DNA of 64,000 bases, from assembly GCA_017466695.1 (NCBI GenBank), contig JAFTTR010000016.1:130015-194014 (forward strand), read 5' to 3'. Of the stretch, positions 18,248-27,744 are shown piece by piece. The position numbers and the translations under genes were made by a program. The first letter of the stretch is position 1; each line of letters begins with the position of its first letter. This DNA comes from Alphaproteobacteria bacterium (lineage in GTDB: Bacteria > Pseudomonadota > Alphaproteobacteria > CAAHEQ01 > UBA3637). Below the pieces are notes generated by a model. The model made no database searches, was not told the DNA's origin, and was given only the letters and a program-made list of their open reading frames with translations.

Positions 18248-18276
18248 TTGCAATTCATTTTTTTTTAGTGTATATA
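18248..18276 (+). promoter_or_regulatory. tRNA-Pro promoter
   Basis: TTGCAA (18248-18253), 17-base spacer, TATATA (18271-18276), 18 bases before the mature tRNA 5' end. Confidence 0.75.
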
Positions 18277-18293
18277 GTTAACTACTCAATCAT

Positions 18294-18370
18294 CGGGGCG
18301 TAGCTCAGCCTGGTAGAGTACTTGGTTTGGGACCAAGGTGTCGCATGTTCGAATCATGTCGCCCCGACCA
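18294..18370 (+). tRNA. tRNA-Pro (anticodon UGG)
   Basis: 77 nt with encoded CCA. Acceptor stem CGGGGCG/CGCCCCG, D-arm TAGCTCAGCCTGGTAGAG, anticodon stem CTTGG/CCAAG with loop TTTGGGA (anticodon TGG), T-loop GTTCGAATC. The defence island starts a few hundred bases downstream. Confidence 0.97.
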
Positions 18371-18375
18371 ATATC

Positions 18376-18407
18376 AAAAAGCGGAAGAATATACTTTCGC
18401 TTTTTTT
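18376..18407 (+). terminator. Terminator after tRNA-Pro
   Basis: AAAAAGCGGAAG pairs with CTTTCGCTTTTT (one G-T) and ends in a T-run. Confidence 0.78.
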
Positions 18408-18791
18408 GTTGTCCAATTCCCCTGCAAAGCCCTAGGACAGCCAACTGTTAAAAAGTGATTTTATACCAAAATCGATGTGGTTGTTCTCTTTTCTCTTAAA
18501 AGATATATACTTTTGCCCAAATATATATACCTTGTGCAATGTGATTTTTTCGCCAGAGCCACTTGACTGTAAGTTATTGTTTTTGAATAATTGATTATAG
18601 TGGTATGACATTAACTTTCCGAATCTTGCCAAGCAGTGGTTGGTTTAGAAGCCCAAAAACTGATACCACAATTTGCACACACCTCTAAAAGCCTTATTTT
18701 ATAAGGAGTTTAAATTTTTTATAACTTACACACATGGTGTTTGAGGCATATAAAGAGATTTTCATTTTTTTTGAAAAAAATGACTATTTTC
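18408..18791. other. Gene-free AT-rich stretch between tRNA-Pro and mod
   Basis: About 380 bases with no credible gene. A 66-codon open frame on the minus strand has no ribosome binding site and no recognisable protein. No copy of the tRNA 3' end was found here. Confidence 0.5.
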
Positions 18792-18820
18792 TTGCAATTT
18801 TAGGTAGAAGTCGTTAAAAT
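18792..18820 (+). promoter_or_regulatory. Promoter of the restriction-modification operon
   Basis: TTGCAA (18792-18797), 17-base spacer, TAAAAT (18815-18820), about 40 bases before the mod ATG at 18862, which has GAGGTG as SD. Confidence 0.68.
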
Positions 18821-18861
18821 GTGATGGATTATAATTTTATGCTGATAAATGAGGTGTTTTC

Positions 18862-20721
18862 ATGGCAGACGATATTCAAATTCAAAAAATGGACGGCAAA
18901 AGCCTTGATGTGACGGGCGTAAACAAGGAAAAGTTGAAAACGGTTTTTCCTGAGTGTTTTACCGAGGGTAATTTGGATATTGATAAACTATTGTCGCTTT
19001 GTGGCGAATATATTGATAATGATTTTGAAAAGTATAAATTTGAATGGAAAGGCAAATCTGAATGCTATCGGATTGCCGGTAAGCGTTCAACCGGAACACT
19101 CCGTCCTTGTCCGGAAGAGAGCGTTGATTTTGAAAATACCAATAATCTGTATATTGAAGGCGATAATTTGGAAGTTTTGAAACTTTTGCAAACAGCCTAT
19201 TATCGCAAAGTTAAGATGATTTACATTGATCCTCCGTATAACACCGGCAATGATTTTGTTTATGAAGATGATTTTAAAGACCCGATGGCAAAATATAAAG
19301 AAATTACAAGCCAAACAACAAAATCAAATCCCGAAACAATGGGCAGATATCATACCAACTGGTTGAATATGATGTATCCTCGCTTGCGTTTAGCCTCTAA
19401 CTTACTTCGTGATGATGGTGTGATTTTTATCAGCATTGATGAACGGGAAATTGATAATCTTAAGAAAGTATGTAACGAAGTGTTTGGAGAAGAAAATTTT
19501 ATAGGATCGTTTGTTTGGCGTAAAAAAGATGGAGGAGGACAAGCAAAAGAATATTTTGCTATAGAACATGAATATATTGTTGTTTATCGTAAAACAGAGC
19601 AATTATATTGGATTGATAAAACTGAAGAACGAAATATTTCACAATATAATAAAAAAGATGAACGTGGCAACTTTAAGGTTACTAAACTTGCTAAATGGGG
19701 AAATACTGCACGCCGAGAAGATAGACCCTCCATGTACTTTCCTTTAATCGCACCAGATGGAAAAGAAGCGTATCCCATCGCTCCCGATGGAAATGATGGC
19801 CGTTGGAGAGTTGGTAAAGAGAGGATGAATGAACTAAAATCTTTAGATTTGATATACTGGGATAAAAAGGGCGATAGATGGATACCATACGAAAAAGAAT
19901 ATTTTGATAATCAAGTTAAAGTTATTAAAAAAAGAAGTATTTTGTACGATGTAGCCAATACAGGAGATGGCTCTAACGTACTAACTGAAATGTTTGGTAG
20001 AAAGGATGTTTTTGAAAATCCTAAGCCACTAGAAGTAATTAGGGAATTTGTAGAGTCCTCATCAGAAAATGACGATATTGTCCTCGACTTTTTCTCAGGC
20101 TCTGCAACTACGGCTCATGCAGTTATGCAATTAAATGCTGAAGATGGAGGAAAACGTCAATTTATTATGGTGCAATTACCGGAGGTAACCGATGAAAAGT
20201 CGGAAGCATTCAAAGCCGGATATAAAAACATTTGTGAAATCGGTAAAGAACGTATCCGTCGTGCCGGTAGCAAGATTAAAGAGCAAAACGCCGATGTGGA
20301 TGTCGGATTTAAGGTTTTGAAATTGGATACATCAAACTTGGTAAAATGGGATGATACACCGGTCAGCGAAACAGAAGTGTTGAGAGAACGCTTTGACTCT
20401 GTTGTCAAAACACTTAAATTTGACCGCTCTGAATTAGATGTCGTTTATGAAGTGATGTTAAAATTGGGTATCCCTGTTACCTATAAAGTCAATTTAACAG
20501 ATATCAACGGTCGTAAAGTCTACTCCATTGGCGAAGACGGATTGATTTTGGTATGTTTGGACGGCTCTAACGGAGGTATTACACCGGAAGACATTTCGGC
20601 TATGTGTGATTTAACACCTGCCAAAATCGTTGCCGCCGAAGAAGCTTTCAAAGACGATGTCGCTCTGTCAAACGCTTACTACATCTCAAAAGACAAAGGC
20701 GTGGAAATAGAATTGTTGTAG
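18862..20721 (+). CDS. mod: Type III restriction-modification methyltransferase (Mod)
   Basis: 619 aa. It has beta-class DNA methyltransferase order: motif IV DPPYNTGN at about residue 123, then the large variable target-recognition region (about 210-390), then the SAM-binding motif I DFFSGSATTAHAV at about residue 410. This is the architecture of type III Mod N6-adenine methyltransferases, which also provide target specificity for Res. The middle of the gene is more AT-rich than its ends, as expected for an exchanged recognition domain. First gene of a four-gene run. Confidence 0.95.
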   Translation: MADDIQIQKMDGKSLDVTGVNKEKLKTVFPECFTEGNLDIDKLLSLCGEYIDNDFEKYKFEWKGKSECYRIAGKRSTGTLRPCPEESVDFENTNNLYIEGDNLEVLKLLQTAYYRKVKMIYIDPPYNTGNDFVYEDDFKDPMAKYKEITSQTTKSNPETMGRYHTNWLNMMYPRLRLASNLLRDDGVIFISIDEREIDNLKKVCNEVFGEENFIGSFVWRKKDGGGQAKEYFAIEHEYIVVYRKTEQLYWIDKTEERNISQYNKKDERGNFKVTKLAKWGNTARREDRPSMYFPLIAPDGKEAYPIAPDGNDGRWRVGKERMNELKSLDLIYWDKKGDRWIPYEKEYFDNQVKVIKKRSILYDVANTGDGSNVLTEMFGRKDVFENPKPLEVIREFVESSSENDDIVLDFFSGSATTAHAVMQLNAEDGGKRQFIMVQLPEVTDEKSEAFKAGYKNICEIGKERIRRAGSKIKEQNADVDVGFKVLKLDTSNLVKWDDTPVSETEVLRERFDSVVKTLKFDRSELDVVYEVMLKLGIPVTYKVNLTDINGRKVYSIGEDGLILVCLDGSNGGITPEDISAMCDLTPAKIVAAEEAFKDDVALSNAYYISKDKGVEIELL

Positions 20722-20732
20722 AGGTGTTGGGG

Positions 20733-21635
20733 ATGACAAAAGCAGGAACTGAGTATGAAATTTTCGTTCAAACTTTGATGCAGGCTATTATTAACTCCGA
20801 AAATCAAGGAGGACAAAAAAACATAAAAGTTCGGCATAATGAAAAAATAGCTGATAGATTTGGCATTGAGCGACAATTTGATGTTCTTTGGGATTATGAG
20901 CAAGCAGGAATAGTTTATAATACAATCATTGAATGTAAAGATTATAACACACCTGTTTCTATTGAAAAAATAGATGCATTAGTTGGAAAGTTGAAAGACT
21001 TTCCAACTGTTCGTGGCATTATTGCTACAACACAAGGATTTCAATCAGGGGCGAAGGACAAAGCAAAAAATAATGGAATTGAGATATTGTGTATTAGAAA
21101 ATCTAATGACAGTGATTGGGTTGATGAAAATGGAACACCATTAATTAAAAAGGTTGTTCTAAATATGACAATGTTATCGCCACCAGAAATAATCCAGTGC
21201 AATACTTTTATTGATGAAAAATATTTGGTGGATAACGGTATAGATGTCCACGCAGTTAATTTTTCTAATTCATTTAACGTAGATGTTTTTGTTGAGGATG
21301 TTTCCCGAAAAGAAAAATATTCCCTTTATGAGTTACAATCAAAAATTGCTGATAAAGATGACGATTATGGAATACATGAAAAAGAGTTTCTTTTTGATGA
21401 AGCATATATTTTCAATAAAGAAATCCGAGTAAAATTAAAAAAACTGAAAATAAAATATCGTTTAAATCCACCAACAACAATGACTCATGAAATAAATGCA
21501 GAAGCTTATGTCTTAGGGGTGGTGGAATACTTAAATCGTGGAGAAAAAAAGAAGGTATTTAGCACTCCCCATTCAGGTATAGTGGTAAATAATCACAAAT
21601 TATCCGAAAGGAAAATAAATGAAACTAAAATTTAA
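20733..21635 (+). CDS. Mrr-like restriction endonuclease-fold protein
   Basis: 300 aa from the ATG at 20733 (12 bases after mod, GAGG-type SD). The N-terminal ~130 residues look like an Mrr/PD-(D/E)xK domain: QFDVLWDYEQAGIVYNTI followed by IECKDYNTPVSIEKIDALVG, where E-C-K is the catalytic ExK and the D in QFDVLW the metal-binding Asp. The C-terminal half (about 130-300) is unrecognised. It overlaps res by 17 bases. Its own AT content is higher than that of mod and res. It is an additional nuclease inside a type III locus, perhaps type IV-like or a helper of the system. Confidence 0.82.
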   Translation: MTKAGTEYEIFVQTLMQAIINSENQGGQKNIKVRHNEKIADRFGIERQFDVLWDYEQAGIVYNTIIECKDYNTPVSIEKIDALVGKLKDFPTVRGIIATTQGFQSGAKDKAKNNGIEILCIRKSNDSDWVDENGTPLIKKVVLNMTMLSPPEIIQCNTFIDEKYLVDNGIDVHAVNFSNSFNVDVFVEDVSRKEKYSLYELQSKIADKDDDYGIHEKEFLFDEAYIFNKEIRVKLKKLKIKYRLNPPTTMTHEINAEAYVLGVVEYLNRGEKKKVFSTPHSGIVVNNHKLSERKINETKI

Positions 21636-24600
21636 GAAACAGGAATTTCAAGAAAAGGCAGTTAATGCTGTTGCTGATTTATTCAAAGGACAAGAAAAAG
21701 CCGGAACAACTTTTTCTATCGTTGATAATTCGGCTCAATTCAGTTTATTGCAAAATGATTTTGGTTTTGGTAACAAACTTCTGCTTGATAAAGAAACGCT
21801 TGTTTCTAATTTGAAAAATATTCAAAAAGGTCAATCTCTCCCACAAACCGATATTGAATCCGACAAAGCCTTGCCCATTTCCATTGAAATGGAAACTGGA
21901 ACCGGTAAAACCTATGTTTATACAAAAACAATTTTGGAACTCAATAAACGTTATGGTTTTACAAAATTTATCATTGTTGTGCCAAGTATTGCTATTCGTG
22001 AAGGTGTGAATAAATCTTTCCAAATAACCGAAGAACACTTTAAAAATCAATATGACAGCGTGCCTTACAGATATTTTATCTATAATTCGGCTAAACTGTC
22101 TGATGTTCGGGCTTTTGCGACTTCCAGCAACATTGAAATTATGATTATCAACATTGATGCTTTCAAAAAAGCCGAAAATATCATCAATCAAGAGCAAGAC
22201 AAGCTCAATGGCGAAACCGCTATGAGATATATTCAAGACACAAATCCGGTTGTGATTATTGATGAACCACAAAGCGTTGACAATACGCCAAAAGCAAAAG
22301 AAGCCATTGCTACCTTAAATCCTTTGTGCGTTTTGCGTTATTCTGCAACCCACAGAGAAAAGCAAAACCTTGTCTATCGTTTAACACCGGTTGATGCCTA
22401 TCAAATGGGATTGGTTAAGCAGATTTGTGTTATTTCAAACTCGGTCATCAACGATTCAAACAAACCTTATATTGCGTTAAAATCCGTTTCCAACAGCGGT
22501 GGTTTTAGTGCAAAAGTTGAAATTGATGTTGAAGGTAAAGACGGTAAAGTGTCCCGTAAAACAATAACCGTTAAGCCGGGAGATGATCTATACTTAAAAT
22601 CAGGACATCGTCAATTATACGAAGGCTATGTCGTAGCCGGTATTGATTGCACAAGCGGTTATGAGTGTATTGAATTTTCTAATGCAGAATGTTTGAATTT
22701 AGGTAAAATCATCGGTAGTGTTGATGAAAATATCATTAAACGAGCTCAGATTTATCACACTATCAAAACACATTTGGAAAAGGAAATCCGCCTGTTTGAC
22801 AAAGGAATTAAGGTATTGTCCTTGTTCTTTATTGATGAAGTTAAAAAATATCGTTTAGAGGATGGCGGACAAGGTATTTATGCCAAAATGTTTGAAGAAT
22901 GCTATAACGAGTTGATCAACAGTCCCCGTTATGCTGTTTTAAAAGAAAAGTTTAATACGGATGTTACCAAGGCTCATGACGGATATTTCTCTCAGGATAA
23001 AAAAGGTAAATATAAAGATACCAAGGGGGATACGCAGGCCGATGATGACACCTATAACACCATTATGAAAGACAAAGAAAAACTGCTGTCTTTTGAATGT
23101 CCGTTAAGGTTTATCTTCTCGCACTCCGCCCTAAAAGAAGGTTGGGATAACCCGAACGTTTTCCAAGTTTGCACTTTAATCGAGCAAAAATCGGTTTTTA
23201 CCTGTCGTCAAAAGGTTGGTCGAGGACTTCGTTTATGTGTTAATCAAGATGGCGAACGCATTGAAGATAAAGACGTCAATATCTTACATGTCATTGCGAA
23301 TGAAAGTTTTGCCGAATTTGCCGATAAACTGCAAAAAGAAATTGAAGAAGAAACCGGCGTTAAGTTTGGTGTTTTGGAAATCGGGATGTTGACGGGCTTG
23401 ACTTACGAAGAAGAAGTCAAGGTTGAAAAACAAATCTCTCAAGAAACAGCCGAAACAGTTGTTCAAGAACTGCAAAAGACTGGCATTATTGATGATTGTG
23501 GGGCGGTTAATAAAGAAGTGTCCGTTGAAGCAATTGAGCTTTCAAGTGTGCCGGAGCCTGTTAAAAAAGAAATTATTGAAACGATAAGGCAGGAAAAACC
23601 CGTAACAGTTGCTGCTCTTTCACAGACAACCTATACCGAAACAAAGGTTGAAAAAGTTTCTGTCAGCTATGAAGAAGCCGTTCAAATCATGGAAGATTTA
23701 AAAGGCACTCAGGTCATTGACAGTAAAGGTAAAATCAAAGATACCATGAAGGCAGAACTGGCCGCCGGTACTTTGAATTTAAGCGACAGATGGTCAAAGG
23801 CAAAACAACGTGCTGTTTTACAGGCCTTAAATAAAGCCGATAATAAACCAGTTATTCGGGATGCAAGCAAAGAAGTGACTGTTAAATTAAAGAAAAAAGC
23901 AATCCTTAGTCCCGAATTTATGGAATTGTGGAATAAAATCAAGCAAAAGACCACTTATCGTGTTCAATTTGATTTGGATACCTTGGTTGCAAACAGCATT
24001 AAAGAAATTAAGGAAATGCCCGAAATTGGGACGGCTCGTTTACTCAGTCAAACAGCCAGTGTTAATATTGAAAAATCAGGTGTTTCACACCAAGCAGGAA
24101 GAACATTTATTCAAGATTTAACCCGAAACTATGAAACATTGCCGGATATTTTACGCCTGATTTCCACCAAGACGCTTTTGAAACGGTCAACGGTTAATCG
24201 TATTTTACAAGAAAGTGGTCGTATGGCAGACTTTTTGAAGAATCCGCAAGAGTTTTATGAAAAAACATTGGAAATTATTGAACGCAATCGTCATAAATTG
24301 GCTATTGACGGTATTAAGTATATTAAACTCGCCGATGAAGAATACTATGTTCAAGAAATTTTTGACAGTACTGAGTTGATTGCCAACCTTGATAAGAATG
24401 CAGTTGCTGTTGAAAACAGTGTTTATGACCATGTCATTTATGATAGCGGTATTGAAAGCAAATTTGCTGTTGCCTTGGATAAAGATCCGGATGTTAAAAT
24501 GTTCTTTAAAATCCCAAGCCGATTTAAAATTGAAACACCTATCGGAACCTATAATCCGGACTGGGCAGTTTATTTGGAAAAGAACGGCGAGCAAAAACTC

Positions 24601-24762
24601 TACTTTGTGTTAGAAACCAAAGGAACGGATAATTTATTCTTGCTCAGAGAAGAAGAAAAATTGAAAATCATGTGCGGAGCCGAACACTTTAAGGCTTTGG
24701 GTGGCGTTGGTTTTTCAAAAAATCCAGTCAGAGAATGGCAAGAATTTAAGCAAACGGTGTAA
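21619..24762 (+). CDS. res: Type III restriction enzyme, helicase-nuclease subunit (Res)
   Basis: 1047 aa. Superfamily 2 motor: Walker A ETGTGKTY (Lys at about residue 97), DEPQSVD box at about 215, and a motif VI-like QKVGRGLRLCVN. The C-terminal PD-(D/E)xK nuclease contains NPDWAVYL and VLETKG (about residues 980-1002). With Mod it forms a complex that translocates or slides on DNA and cuts when two unmethylated sites meet. The gene is intact. It is followed after 3 bases by a second helicase gene. Confidence 0.95.
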   Translation: MKLKFKKQEFQEKAVNAVADLFKGQEKAGTTFSIVDNSAQFSLLQNDFGFGNKLLLDKETLVSNLKNIQKGQSLPQTDIESDKALPISIEMETGTGKTYVYTKTILELNKRYGFTKFIIVVPSIAIREGVNKSFQITEEHFKNQYDSVPYRYFIYNSAKLSDVRAFATSSNIEIMIINIDAFKKAENIINQEQDKLNGETAMRYIQDTNPVVIIDEPQSVDNTPKAKEAIATLNPLCVLRYSATHREKQNLVYRLTPVDAYQMGLVKQICVISNSVINDSNKPYIALKSVSNSGGFSAKVEIDVEGKDGKVSRKTITVKPGDDLYLKSGHRQLYEGYVVAGIDCTSGYECIEFSNAECLNLGKIIGSVDENIIKRAQIYHTIKTHLEKEIRLFDKGIKVLSLFFIDEVKKYRLEDGGQGIYAKMFEECYNELINSPRYAVLKEKFNTDVTKAHDGYFSQDKKGKYKDTKGDTQADDDTYNTIMKDKEKLLSFECPLRFIFSHSALKEGWDNPNVFQVCTLIEQKSVFTCRQKVGRGLRLCVNQDGERIEDKDVNILHVIANESFAEFADKLQKEIEEETGVKFGVLEIGMLTGLTYEEEVKVEKQISQETAETVVQELQKTGIIDDCGAVNKEVSVEAIELSSVPEPVKKEIIETIRQEKPVTVAALSQTTYTETKVEKVSVSYEEAVQIMEDLKGTQVIDSKGKIKDTMKAELAAGTLNLSDRWSKAKQRAVLQALNKADNKPVIRDASKEVTVKLKKKAILSPEFMELWNKIKQKTTYRVQFDLDTLVANSIKEIKEMPEIGTARLLSQTASVNIEKSGVSHQAGRTFIQDLTRNYETLPDILRLISTKTLLKRSTVNRILQESGRMADFLKNPQEFYEKTLEIIERNRHKLAIDGIKYIKLADEEYYVQEIFDSTELIANLDKNAVAVENSVYDHVIYDSGIESKFAVALDKDPDVKMFFKIPSRFKIETPIGTYNPDWAVYLEKNGEQKLYFVLETKGTDNLFLLREEEKLKIMCGAEHFKALGGVGFSKNPVREWQEFKQTV

Positions 24763-24765
24763 ACA

Positions 24766-27393
24766 ATGAGTGGGGCTTCACGTTTTCAATCCTCGTTTGA
24801 AGCGGTTTGGACGGCAAGATGTTTAGCCGGTCTTGTTGATGATGAAAATTTAGTGCCTGCATTTGCCTCTGCTAACATTAAGATTTTGCCATATCAAATA
24901 GCGGCGGCCCGTTTTGCTTTGCGATCTGCAAACTTAAAAGGCTGTATTTTATGTGATGAAGGCAGTCTTGGTAAAACTTATGAGGCTTTGTTGGTTGTAT
25001 CGCAACGTTGGTATGAAGGTAAAGAACGGATTTTAATCGTTTTGCCCCAAAACCTTAAAAGTCAATGGCAAGAAAAATTAACCAAAGAGTTTACTTTACC
25101 GCTAACCGATTGGAACGAATATACGCAAGAGACCAAAGGCCTGTGTCTGATGACGTATGATGAAGTCATTAAAAATGAAGAAAAAGTCGGCCAAATTGTT
25201 TGGGATTTAGCTGTTTTTGATGAGGCAGACTTTCTATTTAAACCGGACAACAAGTCAGTTGCCACGATTAAAAAAGCGGTTGGCAATGCATTTAAATTAC
25301 TTTTAACTCCGACCCCCATTACATTAAGCATCATGGATATTTATGGACTTATCCATTTTATTGATGAAACTTTGTTGCCCGATGCTGACAGTTTTTATAA
25401 AAGATATTTTAGAAAGCCCGAAAACTATCCTGAACTTTCATCGTGGGTATCTAAGTTTGCGTTTAGAACTTTAAAAAGACAGGTTGAACCTTATGTTAAT
25501 TTTACCAAACGTTTGCCGGTTGTTCTAAATTACACGCCACAAGATGACGAGAAAAAGCTCTATGATTTAACCGAAAAATATTTGGCTCTTGATAACAAAA
25601 CTGCTTATCCGCAAATGGATAATTATCAGTTAGCATTACAGTTTTATAGAACTCTTTCTTCCTCTCCTCAGGCTTTTGCGAATATGCTGTCGGCTCCGAT
25701 TGAACGAGCTTCATCAGATGAACGCATTATTTTACAGACAATGCAAAAAATGGCTTTAGATGTTTCCGTTTCGGCTAAAATGGAAGAATTATTAAAGGCA
25801 CTAAAAACAACATTTACGCATTTAAAATCACGCAAAGAAGTGCAAAAAGCCATCATTTTTGTTGATAATCTGACCACTTTATCCGTTTTATCAGAGTTAT
25901 TAAAGGAACATTATTCGATTATAAAACACACAGATGATAATGCTTTGAACATTTTTAGAGAAGATAAAAATATTCAAATTCTCATCACAAACGATGCAAC
26001 TGCCAAAGGCTTAGACATAGAATATTGCCCCATTGTCGTGAACTATGATTTACTTTATAATGCCGTTGAAATGGAACAACGAATTTGTCGTTGCCACCGC
26101 CAAGGACAACAATCCGATGTGTTGGTTATCAATTTGCTCAGTCAGGAAAATATGTCTGATGTGCGTATTTTGGAATTGATTAACAAACGAACTTTACAAT
26201 TTCAGGGTATTTTCGGCATGTCGGACGATATTGTCGGCCATTTTGATGAAACTTTGGAGGCTGTTTTACAAAAACGCCGAACCTTGCCCGATATTCAAAG
26301 GGATTTTGCACAGAATTTAGAGATAAATAAAGATGCCAACGCACAAGTTGTTTCGGATGCCGAAAGTGTTTTATTTACGACATTTACAAAAGATGTAGCC
26401 GAAAAAGTACAAGTTTCACCGCAGTATATTCAAGAACAGGCCGAATTCATCAATCGGGACTTGTGGGAAGTTGTAAAGTTTTATTTTGAAAAGCATCATC
26501 CTCAATATATTATTGATGACATCAATCAAACATTAACTTTACCGGATAATTGTGAACAACCGCATATGTTCTATTATTGGACTGGGACGAGAAACAGCCC
26601 TTATATAGGAAAACGTCAGTATGGTATGGCCAAAGATTTTAAACCGGTAAGCGGAAGAATTACCTTAACTTCTATTTTAGCCAAGGGAATTTTTAGTGAA
26701 ATTGAATGTGCTACAGAGGGTGAAATAAACCTTGAAATAGGTACTGAACCTTGCCAAATTAGTATGTACAATGTTGAATTACGCCGAAAGGGAAAGTTTC
26801 TTAAAAGTTATGATGTTTTAACCGGCAAAACAGAAGATGACAAGATTTTAACCCAAGAAGAATGTGTCAAAATTTTATCACAGCCAATTAAATCTGTTGA
26901 AAATAAGGATAGAGAACGGTCTTATTGGCTTGCAAACAGTTCGTTTTCTGATAGGTTACCATTAGCTTTAGAAGATGAGTTGAAAAACAACTATATCAAG
27001 CAACAAGAAAATTGTTTTAATGCTGATATTGATATTATTAAAATGCGTTCCTCTCGTCAAAAAGCCGTATTGGAACAAACTCTTGAAGCCTTGCGACAAG
27101 AAACATCAAAAATTAAGGACAGCCTCGGCAATGCCAAAGACCGCTTAGAAGAACTTAAAATTCAAAAGCAAATCAACGAAATGGAAAAACAACTCCGCAA
27201 AAAAGAAGAAGGCTTGTTTTTTGAACAAATGCGGATTGAGGCTGAGGCCGAAAAGAAAATTGAGGAATTAAAAGACACGGATAATTTAAGAGTTGATATG
27301 TATCGCCTGTTTCATGTTCAAGTATGGGGGAAAGATGGTCCTGATCCGGTTTACTCAGAGGAAAATCAAACAGGCCAAATAAGTTTTTTATAG
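24766..27393 (+). CDS. SNF2-type DEAD-box helicase linked to the type III system
   Basis: 875 aa. SF2/SNF2 motor in the first ~500 residues: a modified P-loop DEGSLGKTYEA (about 64-74), DEAD box VFDEADF (about 152), a TP-TP motif III-like LLTPTPIT, and motif VI QRICRCHRQGQ (about 438), which is close to the SNF2 form. The part from about 500 to 720 is unrecognised. A charged coiled coil follows (about 750-840, LRKKEEGLFFEQMRIEAE). It starts 3 bases after res, so it is very likely part of the same operon and defence function. No methyltransferase or nuclease domain is visible in it. Confidence 0.88.
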   Translation: MSGASRFQSSFEAVWTARCLAGLVDDENLVPAFASANIKILPYQIAAARFALRSANLKGCILCDEGSLGKTYEALLVVSQRWYEGKERILIVLPQNLKSQWQEKLTKEFTLPLTDWNEYTQETKGLCLMTYDEVIKNEEKVGQIVWDLAVFDEADFLFKPDNKSVATIKKAVGNAFKLLLTPTPITLSIMDIYGLIHFIDETLLPDADSFYKRYFRKPENYPELSSWVSKFAFRTLKRQVEPYVNFTKRLPVVLNYTPQDDEKKLYDLTEKYLALDNKTAYPQMDNYQLALQFYRTLSSSPQAFANMLSAPIERASSDERIILQTMQKMALDVSVSAKMEELLKALKTTFTHLKSRKEVQKAIIFVDNLTTLSVLSELLKEHYSIIKHTDDNALNIFREDKNIQILITNDATAKGLDIEYCPIVVNYDLLYNAVEMEQRICRCHRQGQQSDVLVINLLSQENMSDVRILELINKRTLQFQGIFGMSDDIVGHFDETLEAVLQKRRTLPDIQRDFAQNLEINKDANAQVVSDAESVLFTTFTKDVAEKVQVSPQYIQEQAEFINRDLWEVVKFYFEKHHPQYIIDDINQTLTLPDNCEQPHMFYYWTGTRNSPYIGKRQYGMAKDFKPVSGRITLTSILAKGIFSEIECATEGEINLEIGTEPCQISMYNVELRRKGKFLKSYDVLTGKTEDDKILTQEECVKILSQPIKSVENKDRERSYWLANSSFSDRLPLALEDELKNNYIKQQENCFNADIDIIKMRSSRQKAVLEQTLEALRQETSKIKDSLGNAKDRLEELKIQKQINEMEKQLRKKEEGLFFEQMRIEAEAEKKIEELKDTDNLRVDMYRLFHVQVWGKDGPDPVYSEENQTGQISFL

Positions 27394-27426
27394 AAAAAAT
27401 ACCCGTCAATGTTGTTGGCGGGTATT
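27394..27426. terminator. Terminator at the end of the defence island
   Basis: AATACCCG / CGGGTATT stem with a 13-base loop. The T-run is on the minus-strand side, so it was probably the terminator of the HU gene whose remnant lies next to it; it may also stop the plus-strand operon. Confidence 0.65.
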
Positions 27427-27450
27427 AGGTTTAAAACTGAACTATTTATT

Positions 27451-27555
27451 TTACAGCCTCTTTTAAAACTTTTCCCGCTTTGAACTTCGGGGCTTTAGAC
27501 GCAGCGATTTTGATTGTTTTACCCGTAGCAGGGTTGTGGCTTATTTTTAAAGGTT
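27451..27555 (-). pseudogene. C-terminal fragment of an HU-family DNA-binding protein gene
   Basis: On the minus strand the frame reads ISHNPATGKTIKIAASKAPK, then FKAGKVLKEAVK and a stop, which is the C-terminal third of HU/IHF-type proteins. Upstream of ISHNP the similarity ends abruptly and no start codon or DNA-binding arm precedes it. It keeps its downstream terminator. It is a remnant left where foreign DNA joined the chromosome or where a rearrangement occurred. Confidence 0.85.
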
Positions 27556-27657
27556 GGCATATCACAAATATATGTTAAAAATTCAAATTGTTACTGATAA
27601 AAAAAGTTTTTTCTAATGGATTTAATATATAACTTCATCAAAAATATTTTTCTTATC

Positions 27658-27686
27658 TTGATTTTTGGAGTTAAAGATGGTATAAT
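27658..27686 (+). promoter_or_regulatory. lysS promoter
   Basis: TTGATT (27658-27663), 17-base spacer, TATAAT (27681-27686), about 60 bases before the ATG. Confidence 0.8.
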
Positions 27687-27744
27687 CACGCCAATATGTA
27701 TCGATTGATTTAAATAGAAGTTCCATGAGTAAATAGGAGGAAAT

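Noticed and set aside
18432-18632. 66-codon minus-strand frame between tRNA-Pro and mod
   Set aside because: No SD and no homology recognised; probably chance in AT-rich DNA.
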